Assembly: GCA_016703125.1 (NCBI GenBank)
Contig: JADJCR010000004.1
Coordinates: forward strand, 402,857-466,856
DNA: 64,000 nucleotides
Source: Micrococcales bacterium
Lineage (GTDB): Bacteria > Actinomycetota > Actinomycetes > S36-B12 > UBA10799
Direction: 5' to 3'
Shown here: positions 37,021 to 49,978 of the stretch, in pieces
Position numbering within the stretch: the stretch's first letter is position 1
How the letters are laid out: every line of letters begins with the position of its first letter
The notes under the pieces: model-generated
Told to the model about the DNA's origin: nothing
What the model saw: only the letters and a program-made list of their open reading frames with translations
The model's database searches: none
Translations under genes and position numbers: made by a program

Positions 37021-39136
37021 CACTGCCCCTGGGCAGGATCGGGGATCGCCTCATGCCGAACGTACGTCACCGAGAAGGCCTTGACCCGCCGGAAGTCCTG
37101 AACCCGGCTGGCCATGTCGAAGGCGTCGCTGGAGACGTACTGGTAGACGTCCAGGCCTCGACCCAGGAGGATCTTCCATCCGGTGTCGGTAACGATGTCC
37201 CGGTCATGGATGGTGCGGGTTTTGTCGGGGTCCACGGTGAACTTGATGCCGGCGGCTGCGGCGGCCTGCATGATCTGGGCGAGGAATTCCAGTTGCCTGC
37301 GCGCACGTTCCGGGTCCTCGTCTTCGATCGTGATCAGCTTGACGGTGACTTCTGCGTCATCGGCTTTGAGTTTGGCAACGGTCTCGATTAACTCCATCAG
37401 GTTGCGGGCCTGGTGGAACATGCGCACGTAGGGGTCGGTGATCGTGATCTCGGTTGCGCCGGCCAGGTACGGGCCGAAGAGCCGATCGTAGGAGACGCCT
37501 TTCTGGTTCTCCTGGAACTGCAGCTGACCGGCCTGCGGGCCAGGCTCGGTGCTCTCCGCCGCACCCTCGGGCTCTGGAGTCTCAGCCTCGGCTGGCGCAG
37601 CAACGGGCGGGCCGGTCAGGGGATCCGCGCCATCATCCTGGCTTTCGTCCCCATCGACACTGCTGCGCCGGCGGCGGTAGTAGGTGGGGTACTCGTCCTC
37701 TTCAAGAGTCGTGACAGTGCGGGTCTGTCCGGACATGTCTGTGTAGGCGAACTGGACCTCGGTGATGGTGGCGTCCATGCGGACGAGTTGATCCTTGACC
37801 CGCTTGCGTCCCTCAATCGATAGGCGCAGGATCTCTTCGATCTCCTCCGTGGTGGCTTCCGCAGCAGGGTAGAGGATCTTCATCAGCCCCGAGAACGTCT
37901 TGTGGACCCCGTCCCGGTCGCGGGTCGAAATGTCGGATGACAAGGTGAAGTCCGATTGGTACCGGTCGGAGAAGTCGAGAACTCGCATGGATTTGAGGAT
38001 TTCGGCGATGTAGTCCACGACGAAGCCGTAGCCGTCGGAGAACATTTCACCGCGGATGATGTCCATCTCCCAGCCGGGGATGTAGTGGTGCAGCCGGTCC
38101 AGGAACGCCGAGTCGTGGTACGCGGTAGGCAGTTCGTCGAACAGGTCGGAGTGTTTGAGCATGAAGGGCACGGTGTGCTGGGTGTTGCCGACGAACACCA
38201 TCGACGCCTCCGCACCGAGGGTCTCGATCCCACGCGAGAAGGTCTTGTTGGCCATGTAGTTCTTCATGATGTCGACCAGCGCCTTGTCCGGGCGTTTGCC
38301 TTTGCCAGCAAACTCGTCGAAGGCGACACAGTCCCAGTAGCCGACCAGACCGAGGCGGCCGTTGGCGTTGTTGACGAACAGCTTGGCCACGGTGACCTCG
38401 CCCCCGGAGATCAGCATGCCGTGGGGGGAGAACTCGGAGTAGATGTGGGACTTGCCGGTGCCCTTGGGTCCCAGTTCGATGAGGTTGTAGTTGCGTTCGC
38501 AGTAGGGGATCAGTCGCACGAGCTGGATGAGTTTGTCGCGTCGGCCGAACATGGCCGGGTTGAACCCGATCGACTGGATGAGCAGGTCGATCCACTCATC
38601 GGTGCTGAACTCCCGGCGGGCAGCCAGGTAGGCGTCGTTGTCGAAGTTGGACAGTTGGATCGGCTTCAACGATCCGAGCACCCAGGGCACGGACGTGGCG
38701 TCGAGTTGGTGGTCGTATTCGACGTCACAGATGCACCACACCCGCCGACGAGCAGTTTGGGGTGGGTCTTGACGGTGCCCGGCTCGACCAGGACCTTTTT
38801 GATGCCGAGGTTGGCGAACTCGGCCTCGTACACGTCGTCCTTGTCGTTGAGGGCCACCGAGATTTTGTCGATCACCTTGTGGCGGCCCTTCTCCCGAATG
38901 GTGGAGCGGATCAGGCCCGCCTCGTTGCGGTTGACGTAGTGCCGGGCCAGGATCTGGCGCACCGTTTCAATGCCGGTGGCGATAGTGGCCTCATCGTCGG
39001 TGGCGCAGTACTGACCCAGCAGGTACTCCAGCACGTAGGAGGGCACGATGGCGTTGCCCTTGACGGCCTTGACCAGGTCCTTGCGCACGACCGATCCGGG
39101 GAACGCCGCGTTGATCTTGCGGTCGATGTCTTCCAT
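37020..39136 (-). CDS. brxL: BREX protein BrxL (AAA+), with MIT_C-like C-terminus; one frameshift
   Basis: About 705 residues. The N-domain begins MEDIDRKINAAFPGSVVRKD. A one-base loss near 38751 separates it from the AAA+ part (WCICDVEYDHQLDATSVPW, Walker A ELGPKGTGKSHIYSEFSP, VAFDEFAGKG, SMVFVGNTQHTVPF). BrxL is a hexameric DNA-binding ATPase in type 1 BREX. After an acidic linker the C-terminal 150 residues do not look like Lon; they show SYDRLFGPYLAGATEITITD, PYVRMFHQARNL and IHDRDIVTDTGWKILLGRGL, the pattern of MITD1-type C-terminal domains, which have a phospholipase-D-like fold. Starts 10 bases after pglZ. Confidence 0.85.
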
Positions 39137-39146
39137 AGCGCGTCTC

Positions 39147-41685
39147 CTAGAAATCGAAATCGGCCGTGAACGAGCGGCGCAGCGTGTAGGTGGCCCTGGT
39201 GTAGGTCGTGAAGTGCGTTGTCTTGGGTACCGGGGCTTCCAGGCGCAGCTCGACCTGTTGGCCGTCGTGGGCATCGGCGGCCGTGGTCAGCAGCAGTTTC
39301 ACCGTCACGGTTCGGTCGCGTGGGTCGGCGGCCTGCAGGTCGAAGGTGTGGCTGACCTGGTCGGAGATCAGCTCGTCGCCGGCGTACAGGCCGACGCGAA
39401 GGGTTCGGGGTTGCACCTTGTCCCCGACAGCGGTGGCCTGGTACATCTCCACCAGGATCTGGCCCGTCGTGATGGTCGTGGACCTGACCACCAGCTCGAC
39501 GTCCACGATGCGCACGTCGCTGCTGCGTTTCTTGTTCACGGCGAGCACGGGGATCACGATCTCCTGCAGTGCGGCCCCGCCGTGCACGTACCGGGTGCCG
39601 GATCCTGGCCGGCGTAGCCGACCGATGGACTTCGGGATCAGCACCTCGAGGTCGCCTGCCAGGTCGAGGTCCCGGGCACTGAACTTGGTGAATGCATTCG
39701 TGACTTTGAGGTCGCGGCCGAACACGAACCGGCTGCTGCGATGCACCAGGGTATCGCCGTGCGGTGGTTCGGAAATGAACTCGCTGTCGTCGATGGGGGT
39801 GTCTTGGTAGATGAACCCGTGGTCGGCGGTGATCAGGATGTTGTTGGCGTTGGCGTTGGCCAGCTTCCGGAGCAAGCCCAACAGTTCGGTGAAGGTCTCC
39901 TCGGCTGCTGTGAAGACTTGAGCCTCGGTGGCCTTGGCGTCACCGCGCTTATCGATACGGTCGTGATACACGTACAGGACCTGCACCGACTTCAGCAGGT
40001 CGCGGGCCTCATCCTTGGTCATGCTGAGGAAGGTCTCCGCCTGGATCGCTGTCCCGCCTACCGGTTCCAGAAGCTTGGCCCGGTTCTCCGTACCTGCGGA
40101 CGGTTCGCCGTCGACGTGCACGAACCCCTTGTCGTCGGGCTGCAGCGTCGCGTGCGGTAACAGGGCAGCCATGCCGAGCCTGGGTGTAACTGGGCAGGAC
40201 GCCGAGCATGTAATCGAGGTCGGCGTCGAATCGATCCTGCTGTCGGATCCGCGTCCGCAGCTCGTCGGCAACCTCATACCGGAGGCCATCGGAGATGATG
40301 ACGACCACCTTGTTCCGGCCGCCCTTGAGAACGGGAGCGACGCGGGTGTCGAAGAATCGTTGCTGGGACCGCACCGTCGCGGCTCGCCACGGGTGAGCAG
40401 TGTCAACGTGGTGCTGCCACGCGTCGCCTAGTGGGCGTAGGAACTTGTTGGAGTAGAACTTCTCCACCTTGTCTCGCAGGCCTTCGAGGACAGGATGATT
40501 GTCGGCTGCTCGGGTGTGGAAGGTGAACTGACGGTAGTGCTGATCGATGTGGAACCACGACCCGGCGTACTTGGACAGCCCGTCATCGAAGGAGTCGATG
40601 GACGGGCTGAAGGACTCCACCGCGGCAAGGAAATCCGCGGCGGCGCCGATCGCTTGGTACAGGTGGTCGAGGATGTGTTGGTCGTCGCCGGGATCGTTGA
40701 CCCAGAATGTGCGTCGACGTTCCCGGACCCAGTCGGCGACCTCGCGGCTGGGCATGCTGCGCTCGGTGACCCCTGTACTCAGTGCGGTGAGGATCTTCTC
40801 GTCGAAGGCTCGGAAGGCATCCGATTGTTGCAGGGTCCGGACGTCCTGGGCGGCGATCTTGTTCTTGACGTCCAGCGCCTGGGCCGCAGCCGTGGACAGC
40901 GCCCGGAAGCCGGGGGAGTACTTCACGCTGTCCTGCCAGCCACGGAAGAACACCGCCGCCGCGGCTGCCTTTCGCCCCTCGGCGTCAGTGCCTCGGGAGG
41001 GCTTGACGCCTGTCAGCGACATCTCGAACAGCCACAATGAGAAGTCCTCGATCGTCGGTGTTTCCGGCGCGTAGCCGTACTGAGCGGCGTTGGCATTCCA
41101 GAGGTATCTGTCCAGCCGGCACTGGCTGATCAGATCCGCGGCCCCATCCTCACCGTCGGCGGCCTCCTGGAGCAGCGCCCGCAGCACCGAGTCCAGGGCG
41201 TTGTCATCGGTCCGGACGATGACCGCCAGCATCTTCAACCGCACCGTGTCGGGGGAGTCGTCATCGGACAGCCGCTTGGCTAAGGCCGTGCGCCGCTTGG
41301 CGGTGGTGAAGAACTTGCCATGCTCGGACGCGAGGTGTCCGGCGCCTTCCGGGAGTCCGACGTCTTGGGCGAGCAGGGTTTCCCGGTCGGCCACGAAACT
41401 GCCGTATGCCAGTTCGACGTCCAGCAACCAGTTGTGCCGCTCTTCTGGCGGTTCACCCGGCCGGTACAGCAGGAACCGGGCGGTTGGTTCGTCACGGAGG
41501 ATGCGGTGTTTGAGCCCGAACTCGTTGTTGGCCACGGTGAGGACAGTCACGTCGTCCAGGGCAACCGCCGTGGAATCATCACCGAACTGTGTTTCGGGGT
41601 CGGACCACACCACGATCCGGTGGCGCACGAAGAGCCGTTCGAGCGCCCGCGTGATCTGATCGGTGGTCGGGGAAATGTCACTCAT
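39147..41685 (-). CDS. pglZ: BREX phosphatase-like protein PglZ, one frameshift
   Basis: About 845 residues, normal for BREX PglZ. The alkaline-phosphatase-superfamily core is visible: VVVIISDGLRYEVADELRTR (metal Asp) and ILITADHGFIYQDTP (Asp-His). Between them the frame changes near 40179-40183: LPSYTQ must continue with LGMAALLPHATLQ, which requires removing one G. PglZ is required for BREX defence and methylation complexes. The ATG overlaps the pglX stop by 8 bases. Confidence 0.9.
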
Positions 41686-44600
41686 CGGCGGTCAGTCCGG
41701 GGATCTTCTTCAGCGCCGCCCCGAACTTGGGGTAGTTGGCCTTGACCCCGTCATCGAGGTCGATGGTGATCTGTTGGGCGGCCAGGGGGTACAGCACGTC
41801 GTGCTCGTAGTCCGATAGTTCGGTGAGCATCTTGCGGATCTGATCAGCCTCTTTACGTGCGGCGGTCTTCTCCTTGGTGGAGGCTGCCTCCGATACCTCG
41901 GTGGCCGAGAGGGTGGCGAGCCGGGCAGTGAGCTTGGCCTGGAACTCCCGCAGGTACTTGTTCAACACCACACTGACCGTGTCGGGGCGGTAGCGATGCA
42001 TGTAGATCAGGGCGTTGAAGCTCCCCTTGGGAGAGGAGAACATCCAGTAGATCGGTCGTTTCTTGTACCGCTGCACGTGGTCCTTGTAGAAGTCGCGCAC
42101 GAAGAATGTGCGGATGTCCTTGCCAAGGGAGTCCTCTAAGAAGCGCAGGTTCTCCTGGAGATGCTGCTCACCCAGCGACGCCTTCAGGAACTCCCGAAAT
42201 CGCCCGACAATGTCGTCAGGAAACCACTCTTCCGCCAAAATCGGCATGACGTTGTCCTCATCCGGAACGAACGTCGGAGCCGGCACCCGCGCCAAGTACT
42301 CCGCCAGCGTTCCCCCCTGACTCGCAAGAATGAGGCCGGGCGTATCGAGGCTGTAGCGACCCAGCATGCAACCGACCGCATAGGAGACCAACTCCCGCAT
42401 CGTGTCCTGACGGAACCTCGTCCAGCGCTCATCTTCTGTCAGTCGTACGTCATACCGATAGGCAGGATTCACCGTGAGGGTAATCTGCTCAATCGGCACA
42501 TCCGGGCCCATCTCGACGGAAAGTCCGTAGGCATCGATGAGAAGGCGATTGTTCTCCTCCTCAAGGCGCTTCACGTCCGCGACGGTGTCCCGGTTCCGGG
42601 AAGTCCATGCGGCATACATGGACTCCAGTGTTGGCGTCACATCAGAGGATGCCGCCAAGATCGGAAGGGCCTGAAAGTCCCACGATCGTTCATAGGCGTC
42701 CCAATCGTCACGTGTTTTCGCGATGCAGGTAGCCGCGTTCAATTCGAGGACCTGGCTATTCTCCGCAACCGGGATCACGGGGAGAGTACCAACATGGCCG
42801 CTCTGGAAATCAAGAGTCGGCGCCACGAGCCTGAGGAACTCCGGCGTCAACTTGGAGTTCAGGAGCGCGGCGAGCTGGTTGTTACTGAAGCTGTGAGTGA
42901 AGATGCAAGGCCCTGTGGATTCGAATATGAAGCCTTCGTCGAATGAGCGGAACGCGGGCAACGAACTTGACACCCTCGTCCAAGTCAGGCCCGGACGGAA
43001 GTAGTTGTGGACGTTCCTGAGGTTTGAGCCCGAGGATTCCTGAGTGCTCGCCCGTTGTCCCGCCAATCGATCACGTAGTCGTGATTCCCGTACCACTTTC
43101 TGTACGGACCGCCCTTCTGGCAGGGTACCATCTCGGTCCCCAACCGTCTCGAACCAGAGCCTGAGGTAATGCTCATTGTCGCCGGTGTCTAGGCCTTTCC
43201 CGACATCTGCCAAGTCTTCCAGGGGTGTCGACTCGTCAAAGATGGTTCGACGGGGGCTGGCCCAATAGGCCAGCGGACTCCCGGTAATCTGCCGAACTCG
43301 CGAGCGCCAATCGCGTATCGATTGCGTGGGTCTCGCTCAAGGAAGACCCGGTCCTTAGATGCCGACTGGGGTGCGCTGTTCAGATCGAAGAAAGTGCCCT
43401 CGAAATCTACGATCTTATGGTTAGCAAGCGAGAAGACCGTTGCCTGAGCAATCTTCGAATTCATCGATGGGAAGCTGTTGTATCCAATTTGCGCCATCGT
43501 TGTGATGGTCTTCTCTCGAAGCAGTCGCTCACGCATCCTCTGGTATGAAGAGAGGAACATCCAACTCTGCATGGTGACCATCGCGATGTTGCCGAGATTC
43601 TTAGCCAGGCTGTAGCTGCGTTCGATGAAGCAAGCGAAGAGGTCGCTCCTGGCACTTGGAAAGTGATCTTTGGCGAACTTCTTCAAGAGCGCGTTCATGC
43701 TCCCGCTGCCCATGTAAGGCGGATTCATTACCACAACGTCGTAGTGTGCGGCCAACAACTCACCCTGGCGCACCAACAGCCCGATTTGTCTCAGAACTTC
43801 GGCCAAGAAGAGGTCTTGGCTAGTCACCTCACTGAGCTGTTTAAGCGCCGGTAGTTTCGCGGCCAGTTGCTCGGGCACCTCAATCAGTGAGCCAAACGTT
43901 GTGGCGTGCTCAAAGAGCGCCTTCAGGTCTGTGAGGTCGCCCGCCTCAAGCCCATAGTCCGCGAGCGTTACTCCCTGCGCGCAGTATTCCGAGTCGAAGC
44001 CTGCGCTATCGACTATCGTCGTGATGTTGAGTTTCACACCGCGTTTGAACAGCCCTCGGTCATCTGCGCGGCCTTTCATCATCAGAGCGAAGCCCGTCAG
44101 TTGCGCTGCGCGAGAGTCGATGTCTAGGCCCCAAAGGTTCTTTTCCAAGATCAGGCGAGCCACGTCGCGTTGTTGGTAGCCGCGTTCCAGGTAGATGGCC
44201 TTGAATAGGTCATAGGCCTCCACGAGGACATGTCCTGAGCCACTGGCCGGGTCAACAAGAGTCAGACCCTCGGGGTTGAGTGACTTAGGGGTGAGTGTGT
44301 CCAGGTTGGCCTGCACTTGATCCGTCTGTTTGGCAGGCTCGACGTAGTAGTCCATCTGCTGCCGTAGTGAAGAACTCGGGAAGGTGTTCAGCCACATCGC
44401 TCCCAGCGAGTTCTGGACCATGTACTTGACGATCCAATCCGGCGTGAAGAGCTGGGTGGCAGCCGGGATATCCTCAGACGCTACGACCCCGCCCATGACC
44501 TGGTCCTTCTTGTCTGAGATGTAGAACTGGTACAACCAGCCGATTACCTCGACATCCGCGCACGCCTCGACACTCAACGCGGCCGCGGTCTTTGCGACGA

Positions 44601-45134
44601 TGGAGTTCTCCGACAACAGGTCAGCTGGCAGCAACAGTTCGGTCTCGTCACCGATGCGTTCAAACATGAACGGCATAGACGCATACAAGTGGTTGCAGTG
44701 GGCGGTGAGCAAAAGCCGGTATGCCTCCTGCTGCGGGTCCGAGCTTGACACCCGACCGGCTAGTAGGTCGATGACCCGCTCAGCTTTGGCCCCGAGTACC
44801 TGGGCGTCGACGCTGCCGGCTTTGGCCTCGGCCAGCACCTCCGGCTGCCCGATCGCCTGTCCGGAGGCGGGTGACACCACTGCGACCGGGTTGTAGCGGT
44901 TGGCGTCCATGAACCGTAACGCCACGATCCGGTTGAACCAGGTGTACGCGACTCGGTCGACAACAGCCTGCCGGCCCTCCTGGCCGACTGCCTTATCGAG
45001 CCGGGCGACCGTCGCGGCGGATTCGCGCCGCTGGGGCTTGCGGGATCCAGCACCCCGTCCAGACGCGAGGCCACCTCCTGCAGCAACTGGCTGCGTGCGC
45101 CGGTAGCGAATGACTTCAGGGCGGTAGTGTCCAT
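41678..45134 (-). CDS. pglX: BREX adenine-specific methyltransferase PglX, several frameshifts
   Basis: About 1150 codons. The methyltransferase signatures are motif I LVDPASGSGHVLVEAYDL and motif IV VVVMNPPYMGSGS; PglX methylates the BREX site so self DNA is spared. Frame changes: near 45035 (CCCC run; restores QRRESAATVARLDKAVG), near 43295 (restores RQITGSPLAYWASP), near 43140 (GGGG run) and near 43035; the last two bracket QKGGPYRKWYGNHDYVIDW, a conserved PglX stretch. The ATG shares one base with the brxC stop (TGATG). GC content is lower in the middle than in neighbouring core genes. Confidence 0.88.
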
Positions 45135-48100
45135 CAGCGCGACACCCTCTTCCCGGCGCGGATCTGCTGCACCAGGGTCTCGCGCAAGGCCTCCAGGTAC
45201 TCCTCGATGTCGCTCTCGCTCTGCAGTAGGGTCCTGTCGAAGGGAATGGTGAGCGCGTTCAGGGCCACCGTCACGGCCGGTGGGGTGGGACCGTCCTGAC
45301 CAAGGTAGGTTGACGGGATGAGGGCGTCGAGCAGAATGGGGTATTCGACACTCACGAAGGCGTCGTGCGCCTGGTGAATGGCGGCTGCATTGTCGAGGCG
45401 CTCGAGGGATGCCAGGAGGGTTTCGGCTTCTCTTCCACCGCACTCTGGGTCTCTTCGAGGACTTTGCCCATTCGGGGGAGAGCTCGTAGTTCCTCTGAGC
45501 GCTGCCGGAGGGCTTCCTGAGCGGTGGCGCGTGCCTGTTCGACCTGGTGGTCCAAGGTAGCGGCGAGGTCGTCCGAGGCTGTCTTGAGTTGGATGATCTT
45601 CCCGCCGGACAGAAGGTTGCTGTCACCCAGGAGGGCGCTGATCTGCACCGCCGAGGGAAGGTCGGCCGCACCGCTGCTGTGGGCGCGGTTCAACGCGGCG
45701 GCAGCGGTGTCGAAGATCCGCTTCTGGGGCCGGCGAAGAAGCTGACGATCGGGTCAATGGTCAGGTCTTTGGTGTCCAGCAGACCGGTGGCGTGGCCAGG
45801 GAGGTCTTCCACCAGCCATTTCTCGGGCTTGGTTGCGTAGTCCTTCAGGGTGGTCACGATTGGTGCGAGTGCGGCGGTGAAGGGGTAGCGATCCGTGTCG
45901 ATGCGGGCTTCTAGTGTCCCCGCGAGGGTGGCGAACCCTTCAGCGCATGCTTTGGCAATGTCGCCTGCGTCGCGGGGGGATGCTGCGTCGTCGAAGAAGT
46001 CGCGGTGGAAGTTGCGCAGTGCACGGGTTTGCCCAGCGGTGTACTGCTGCTGGACAGAGACGATGGTCGATGACTGGCGTTGCGTGTTGCGCAGGGCCGC
46101 TGCGACCTCGGTGCGTTTCAACCTGTTGGAGTCCAAGGTCAAGGTCACTCGACCCAGGGAAGCCATGCGGGCCAGTTGGGTCAGGGTCGCCGGCATGGAC
46201 CAGCCGTAGGGCTTCGCCTGGCACGTCGCAACGATGGAGGCGACGGTGACGCGTTCACCGTTGGTCTCCTTCAACCTGATTTGGTCGAAGAGTTCCTGCT
46301 CGGCGACTGACAGTGGTGCGGTGGCGTCATCGTCCAGGGTGGCGCCGGTGGCTGCGAGGGCAGTGGCGATGTCCGTCTCGGTGTATGGCTTGATGCCGAG
46401 CAGTTTCAGTTGGGGGTAGGTGCGGGAGACGAGGTCTTGGAAGCCTTGCTCAATGCGGGCGCCGCCGTCGGTGCTGGAGATGCTGAGATCGCCCCGAACA
46501 CCATGAGCGTGGACTTTCCGAGCAGGTCCCGGAGTCGGTTGACGAGTTCCCGGTGCCGGTCGTCGTTCTGGCTGCTCTTGGACTGCAGGATCCGGCGGTG
46601 CGAGTCGGTCATCGTGATGCTCTGGGCTTGGCGCACGTACTTGGCGGTGCGCAGGTAGTTGAGGACGTCGGAGATGAGTCGAGCGTCTTCGGGCAGGACG
46701 GCCCGCAGTTCGTCCTTGCCGGTGGTGTGAGCGCGCAGGATGTCGAGCACTCCGGCGTACTCGTACTCGGGGTGATGACGTTAATGGATAGTTCTTGAGG
46801 GCGCCCGACAGGCACGTCGTCGATCCTCAGGCAGTAGCCGAAGTCCTGCCCGTTGCGGGTGTACCGGATCTTGGGGGACTTCAGAATGTCCTGGACCATC
46901 TTGCCGAGTTCGGAGGTGAGAGCAGAGGAGTCGACATCGACGCTCTTGATCTCTTCCTCGATGTCCTTCTCGTCGTTGGTGAGGTACTCGTACAGGGTGC
47001 CGTTGCGTTGGATGTAGGTCTGTTGCTCGAGCAGGTTGAGTGCCTCCTGCACATCGGTGGCGAGGCTGTGGAGGTCTTGTCCGAACGCCCCGTATAGCAG
47101 GACGGTGATGTTGCGGGGGGTGGCTTTGAAGTCGCGCACGTACTTGACCAGGAACAGGGCTTTGAGCACGCGCACCGCGAGCGGGTTCTGGCCGGTCAGA
47201 TTGTCTTCGGCGGTGATGATGGACTGCTGCGCGGCGGACTTCAGAGTGGCGCGGATGCCTTCGAACATGGCGTCGAAAGTGGCCAGGCCCCCGATCGTGG
47301 TGGCGCTGAGGTTGCGGGCGACGTGCTGGAAGACCTCGAGCATGGACCGCTCGCCGACCGAGGAGTGGCGGCCCTCGAATCCGTTGTGCTCGGAGATGCC
47401 GGAGATGGCGGCCTGGAACAGCGGGAATTGGTAGGTGACGAAGGGGTAGGACGCGATGAAGTGGTCCTCGTCGCTGAAGTTGCGGTAGGTGCGCGACCCG
47501 TCGGTGAAGCCGAACAGGGTGGCGAAGTTGTTGACCTCCTCCGCGTAGATCCCCGCGAGGGTGGACTCACCGGCGGTGTTCTTTTGCAGCAGTCGCTTCT
47601 GGATGACTTCTTCGACATCGGCGCTGGTCAGTTTCAGGCGGTTGGCGAACCGGGCCTGGATCTTGGAGAAGTCGTTGCCCTGCTGTTTGGTGCGGTCACC
47701 GAGGACGGAGTCCATGTCCTCCTGGGAGGTGACCATCACCCACGCGCGACCGTTGCAGCGGCTGGCCAGTGTCTCCGCGACGGTCTGCAGGTTGAGCATC
47801 AGTTTGACGTTGCCAGCGATGAACTGGCCGACCTCGTCGACGTAGAAGTTCAACCGCACACCGGAGTCCTGGCTGTCGAGCCAGGTGTTGACGTTGTCGG
47901 CGAAGTCCTCGATGGACAGCTGGTACTCGTCGCGGTACTTGGCAAGGATTCCCTGCGGGGACGCTGCGGTGTCACCGATCAATCGGGCGTAGGCGGTGTC
48001 GACGTTGCCTTCTTCGAGGATGGACAGTTCGCGGCCTTCTTCCCACGGGAGGCCGGCGATTCCAGCGTAGGACTCCTTGAACGACTCCAGCTGGTGCTTG

Positions 48101-48618
48101 CGGTCGAGGTCGCGCTCGAACTGCGCGACGTGCGCCATCGACCCGAAGTAGCCGCAGGCTTCATCGAAGACCTTGACGAACACCTTGACGAGGGCATCGG
48201 TTTGGTCCTTGCTGACAACGGTGGCTTTCTGGTCGATGTTGAACAGCAGGCTCTTCGCGGGGATCGTGGTGGCCTTGCGGATCAGGGCGGCCAGGATGGC
48301 GTTGTCGCCGGCTTTGGCCAGGAAGGCCTCGATGACCTCATCGCGGGTAATGCCTGAACCCTCGACTTCTCCGAGCAGGTGGGCCAGCATCTTGAGCATG
48401 TGGGACTTGCCGGAGCCGAAGAACCCTGAGACCCATGCTCCGTTGGCTGTGTTGGTCGGGCTGGTGTAGGCCTCCAGGAGCGCTTCAAGGCCTTTGGAGG
48501 CTTCATTGGTGAGGACATACTCGTCGACCTCCACGCCGATGTGGGAGTCGTCGTCTGCCTTGATGACGCCCTCGATGGTCCGGGTGATGTCTTTGGCGAA
48601 GATCTCGTTGAGTTGCAT
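45134..48618 (-). CDS. brxC: BREX ATPase BrxC (PglY-like), four frameshifts
   Basis: About 1161 codons, the family length. Starts MQLNEIFAKDITRTIEGVIK with Walker A WVSGFFGSGKSH at 62-73 and a later FYVDEVGQFI acidic Walker B region. Single-base losses near 46765 (G4; restores VITPEYEYAGVL), 46475 (C4; restores VFGGDLSISSTDGG), 45735 (G4; restores FFAGPQKRIFDTA) and 45425 interrupt it. BrxC is a large P-loop ATPase of the core complex. A GGGGAGA site precedes the ATG, 14 bases after brxB. Confidence 0.9.
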
Positions 48619-48632
48619 GGTGTCTCCCCGTT

Positions 48633-49244
48633 TCAGACGGCGTAGTCATAGATGTTGAAGGCCCGGTAGTACTGGTCGTCGTGCAGGCGTCCGAACAGTT
48701 CCAGAGATGAGCCCAGGGTGACGGATTGCCGGTACTCGCCGGGGAAGAACATGACCAGCGGGGTGTCCTTGGCCACGGTCTGCAGGTTGTTCAAGACGGT
48801 GTGCGAGCGGATGTAGGGGAAGACTTCGCCGACTCCGGTGATGAACACCATGTCGTGCGTCTCAGCCGCGATGCGCGCCTTGATCTCCGGCGCCAGCTTG
48901 GTTTGGGGATCCAGAAGGCTTTGCAGCATCTCCAGCAGATCCTTCTTGTCCTGCGCCGGTTCCACGGCGATGATCCGGTCCCACACGCCGCGCTGTTTCA
49001 GTAGATCCACCACCAGGTCGTACAAGTCGACGTGCAGGACGGTGACTCCCCGCCTTTTCAGGTTGTTCATCAGACGGTGGCGCACGTGCTCCATCGCTAC
49101 CGACTCGGCCGGGTAAAAGGGACAGATGAAGAAGGGCACCTCGTTTCCGAGGCCCTGCATCTTCCGAAAGCGGTCGCTGGACAGTACCTGCAGGAGGTGT
49201 TCTTCGCGCTGGGCCAGTGGAGCGGTGTGGAGTTGACCGGTCAT
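48633..49244 (-). CDS. brxB: BREX protein BrxB (DUF1788)
   Basis: A 203-residue DUF1788 protein, intact. Recognisable are REEHLLQVLSSDRFRKMQGL, EVPFFICPFYPAESVAMEHV, VLHVDLYDLVVDLL, the VFITGVGEVFPYIRSHTVL core, and PLVMFFPGEYRQSVTLGSSL near the C-terminus. BrxB is needed for both defence and methylation in type 1 BREX; its biochemical action is unclear. ATGA overlap with brxA. Confidence 0.92.
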   Translation of the reverse strand: MTGQLHTAPLAQREEHLLQVLSSDRFRKMQGLGNEVPFFICPFYPAESVAMEHVRHRLMNNLKRRGVTVLHVDLYDLVVDLLKQRGVWDRIIAVEPAQDKKDLLEMLQSLLDPQTKLAPEIKARIAAETHDMVFITGVGEVFPYIRSHTVLNNLQTVAKDTPLVMFFPGEYRQSVTLGSSLELFGRLHDDQYYRAFNIYDYAV

Positions 49245-49978
49245 CGCAGGGCCCTTGATATCTGGTCATCAGTCATGGGGAACACCTCGAGGCCTTCGCG
49301 ACCATGGGGTCGCAGTACGTCGGTGAGTTGAGCGCTGAGGAGAGCCGGGATGATTCCGCCCGCGGGCGACATGAGATCGGCTTCGCGCATCATGCGGAAA
49401 AGGTTCTGTCGCAGTTTCCGACGCGTGCTGTCGGTCAGGTCCGCGATCTCCGGCGACCACGCTGCTTTCCCCACGAGGAACGTGTCGAAGTGGCTCAACT
49501 CGATTGTCGGGGTCATTCCCACGAACCGATCGCGCAGCACCTCGGTTGCGAACTCGTGAATCAGTCGGTATTGGCGGGTGACCGCGACCCACATGATCGC
49601 GTTACGGTCCGCCGCTGATCCGTGCTCCACGATGCCGAGCTCCTCACCGTTCAGGGTCTGAAGTCGATCGACTATCTCCCTGCTCACCCGGGTAACCGCG
49701 GCGGCGGTTCGAATGCCCAGCGGATTGCTGTCTCTGAGTTGGGCGCGAGTTTGCAGCCAGTCTCTAGTCTGCCTGTGGATTGGAGCCGTGATACGCGCCT
49801 CGGTCGCCAGCAGGCCACCAGTGGTGAAGGACAGTTTGTAGCGCGTCACCCCGTTCTCATTCCTTCTCTGCGGACCCCACGCCCCGATCTCGACTCCACT
49901 GAGCGTAGAGCGACGGTCCGACACCATGCGCGGGAACGCCGACACCAAAAGTGACGATCCGGTCCACGTGGTGTTCAT
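49241..49978 (-). CDS. brxA: BREX protein BrxA (DUF1819)
   Basis: A 245-residue DUF1819 protein, intact, with the characteristic start RYKLSFTTGGLLATEARITA and end QNLFRMMREADLMSPAGGII. The family is a small helical, DNA-binding protein. The ATG overlaps the recombinase stop (ATGA) and its own stop overlaps the brxB start, making the recombinase-brxA-brxB segment fully coupled. Confidence 0.92.
   Translation of the reverse strand: MNTTWTGSSLLVSAFPRMVSDRRSTLSGVEIGAWGPQRRNENGVTRYKLSFTTGGLLATEARITAPIHRQTRDWLQTRAQLRDSNPLGIRTAAAVTRVSREIVDRLQTLNGEELGIVEHGSAADRNAIMWVAVTRQYRLIHEFATEVLRDRFVGMTPTIELSHFDTFLVGKAAWSPEIADLTDSTRRKLRQNLFRMMREADLMSPAGGIIPALLSAQLTDVLRPHGREGLEVFPMTDDQISRALR

Noticed and set aside
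41678..48618. Phase variation of pglX/brxC through G tracts
   Set aside because: The runs are only about four bases long, and the same kind of shift hits glgM, fur and many unrelated genes; sequencing error explains all of them.
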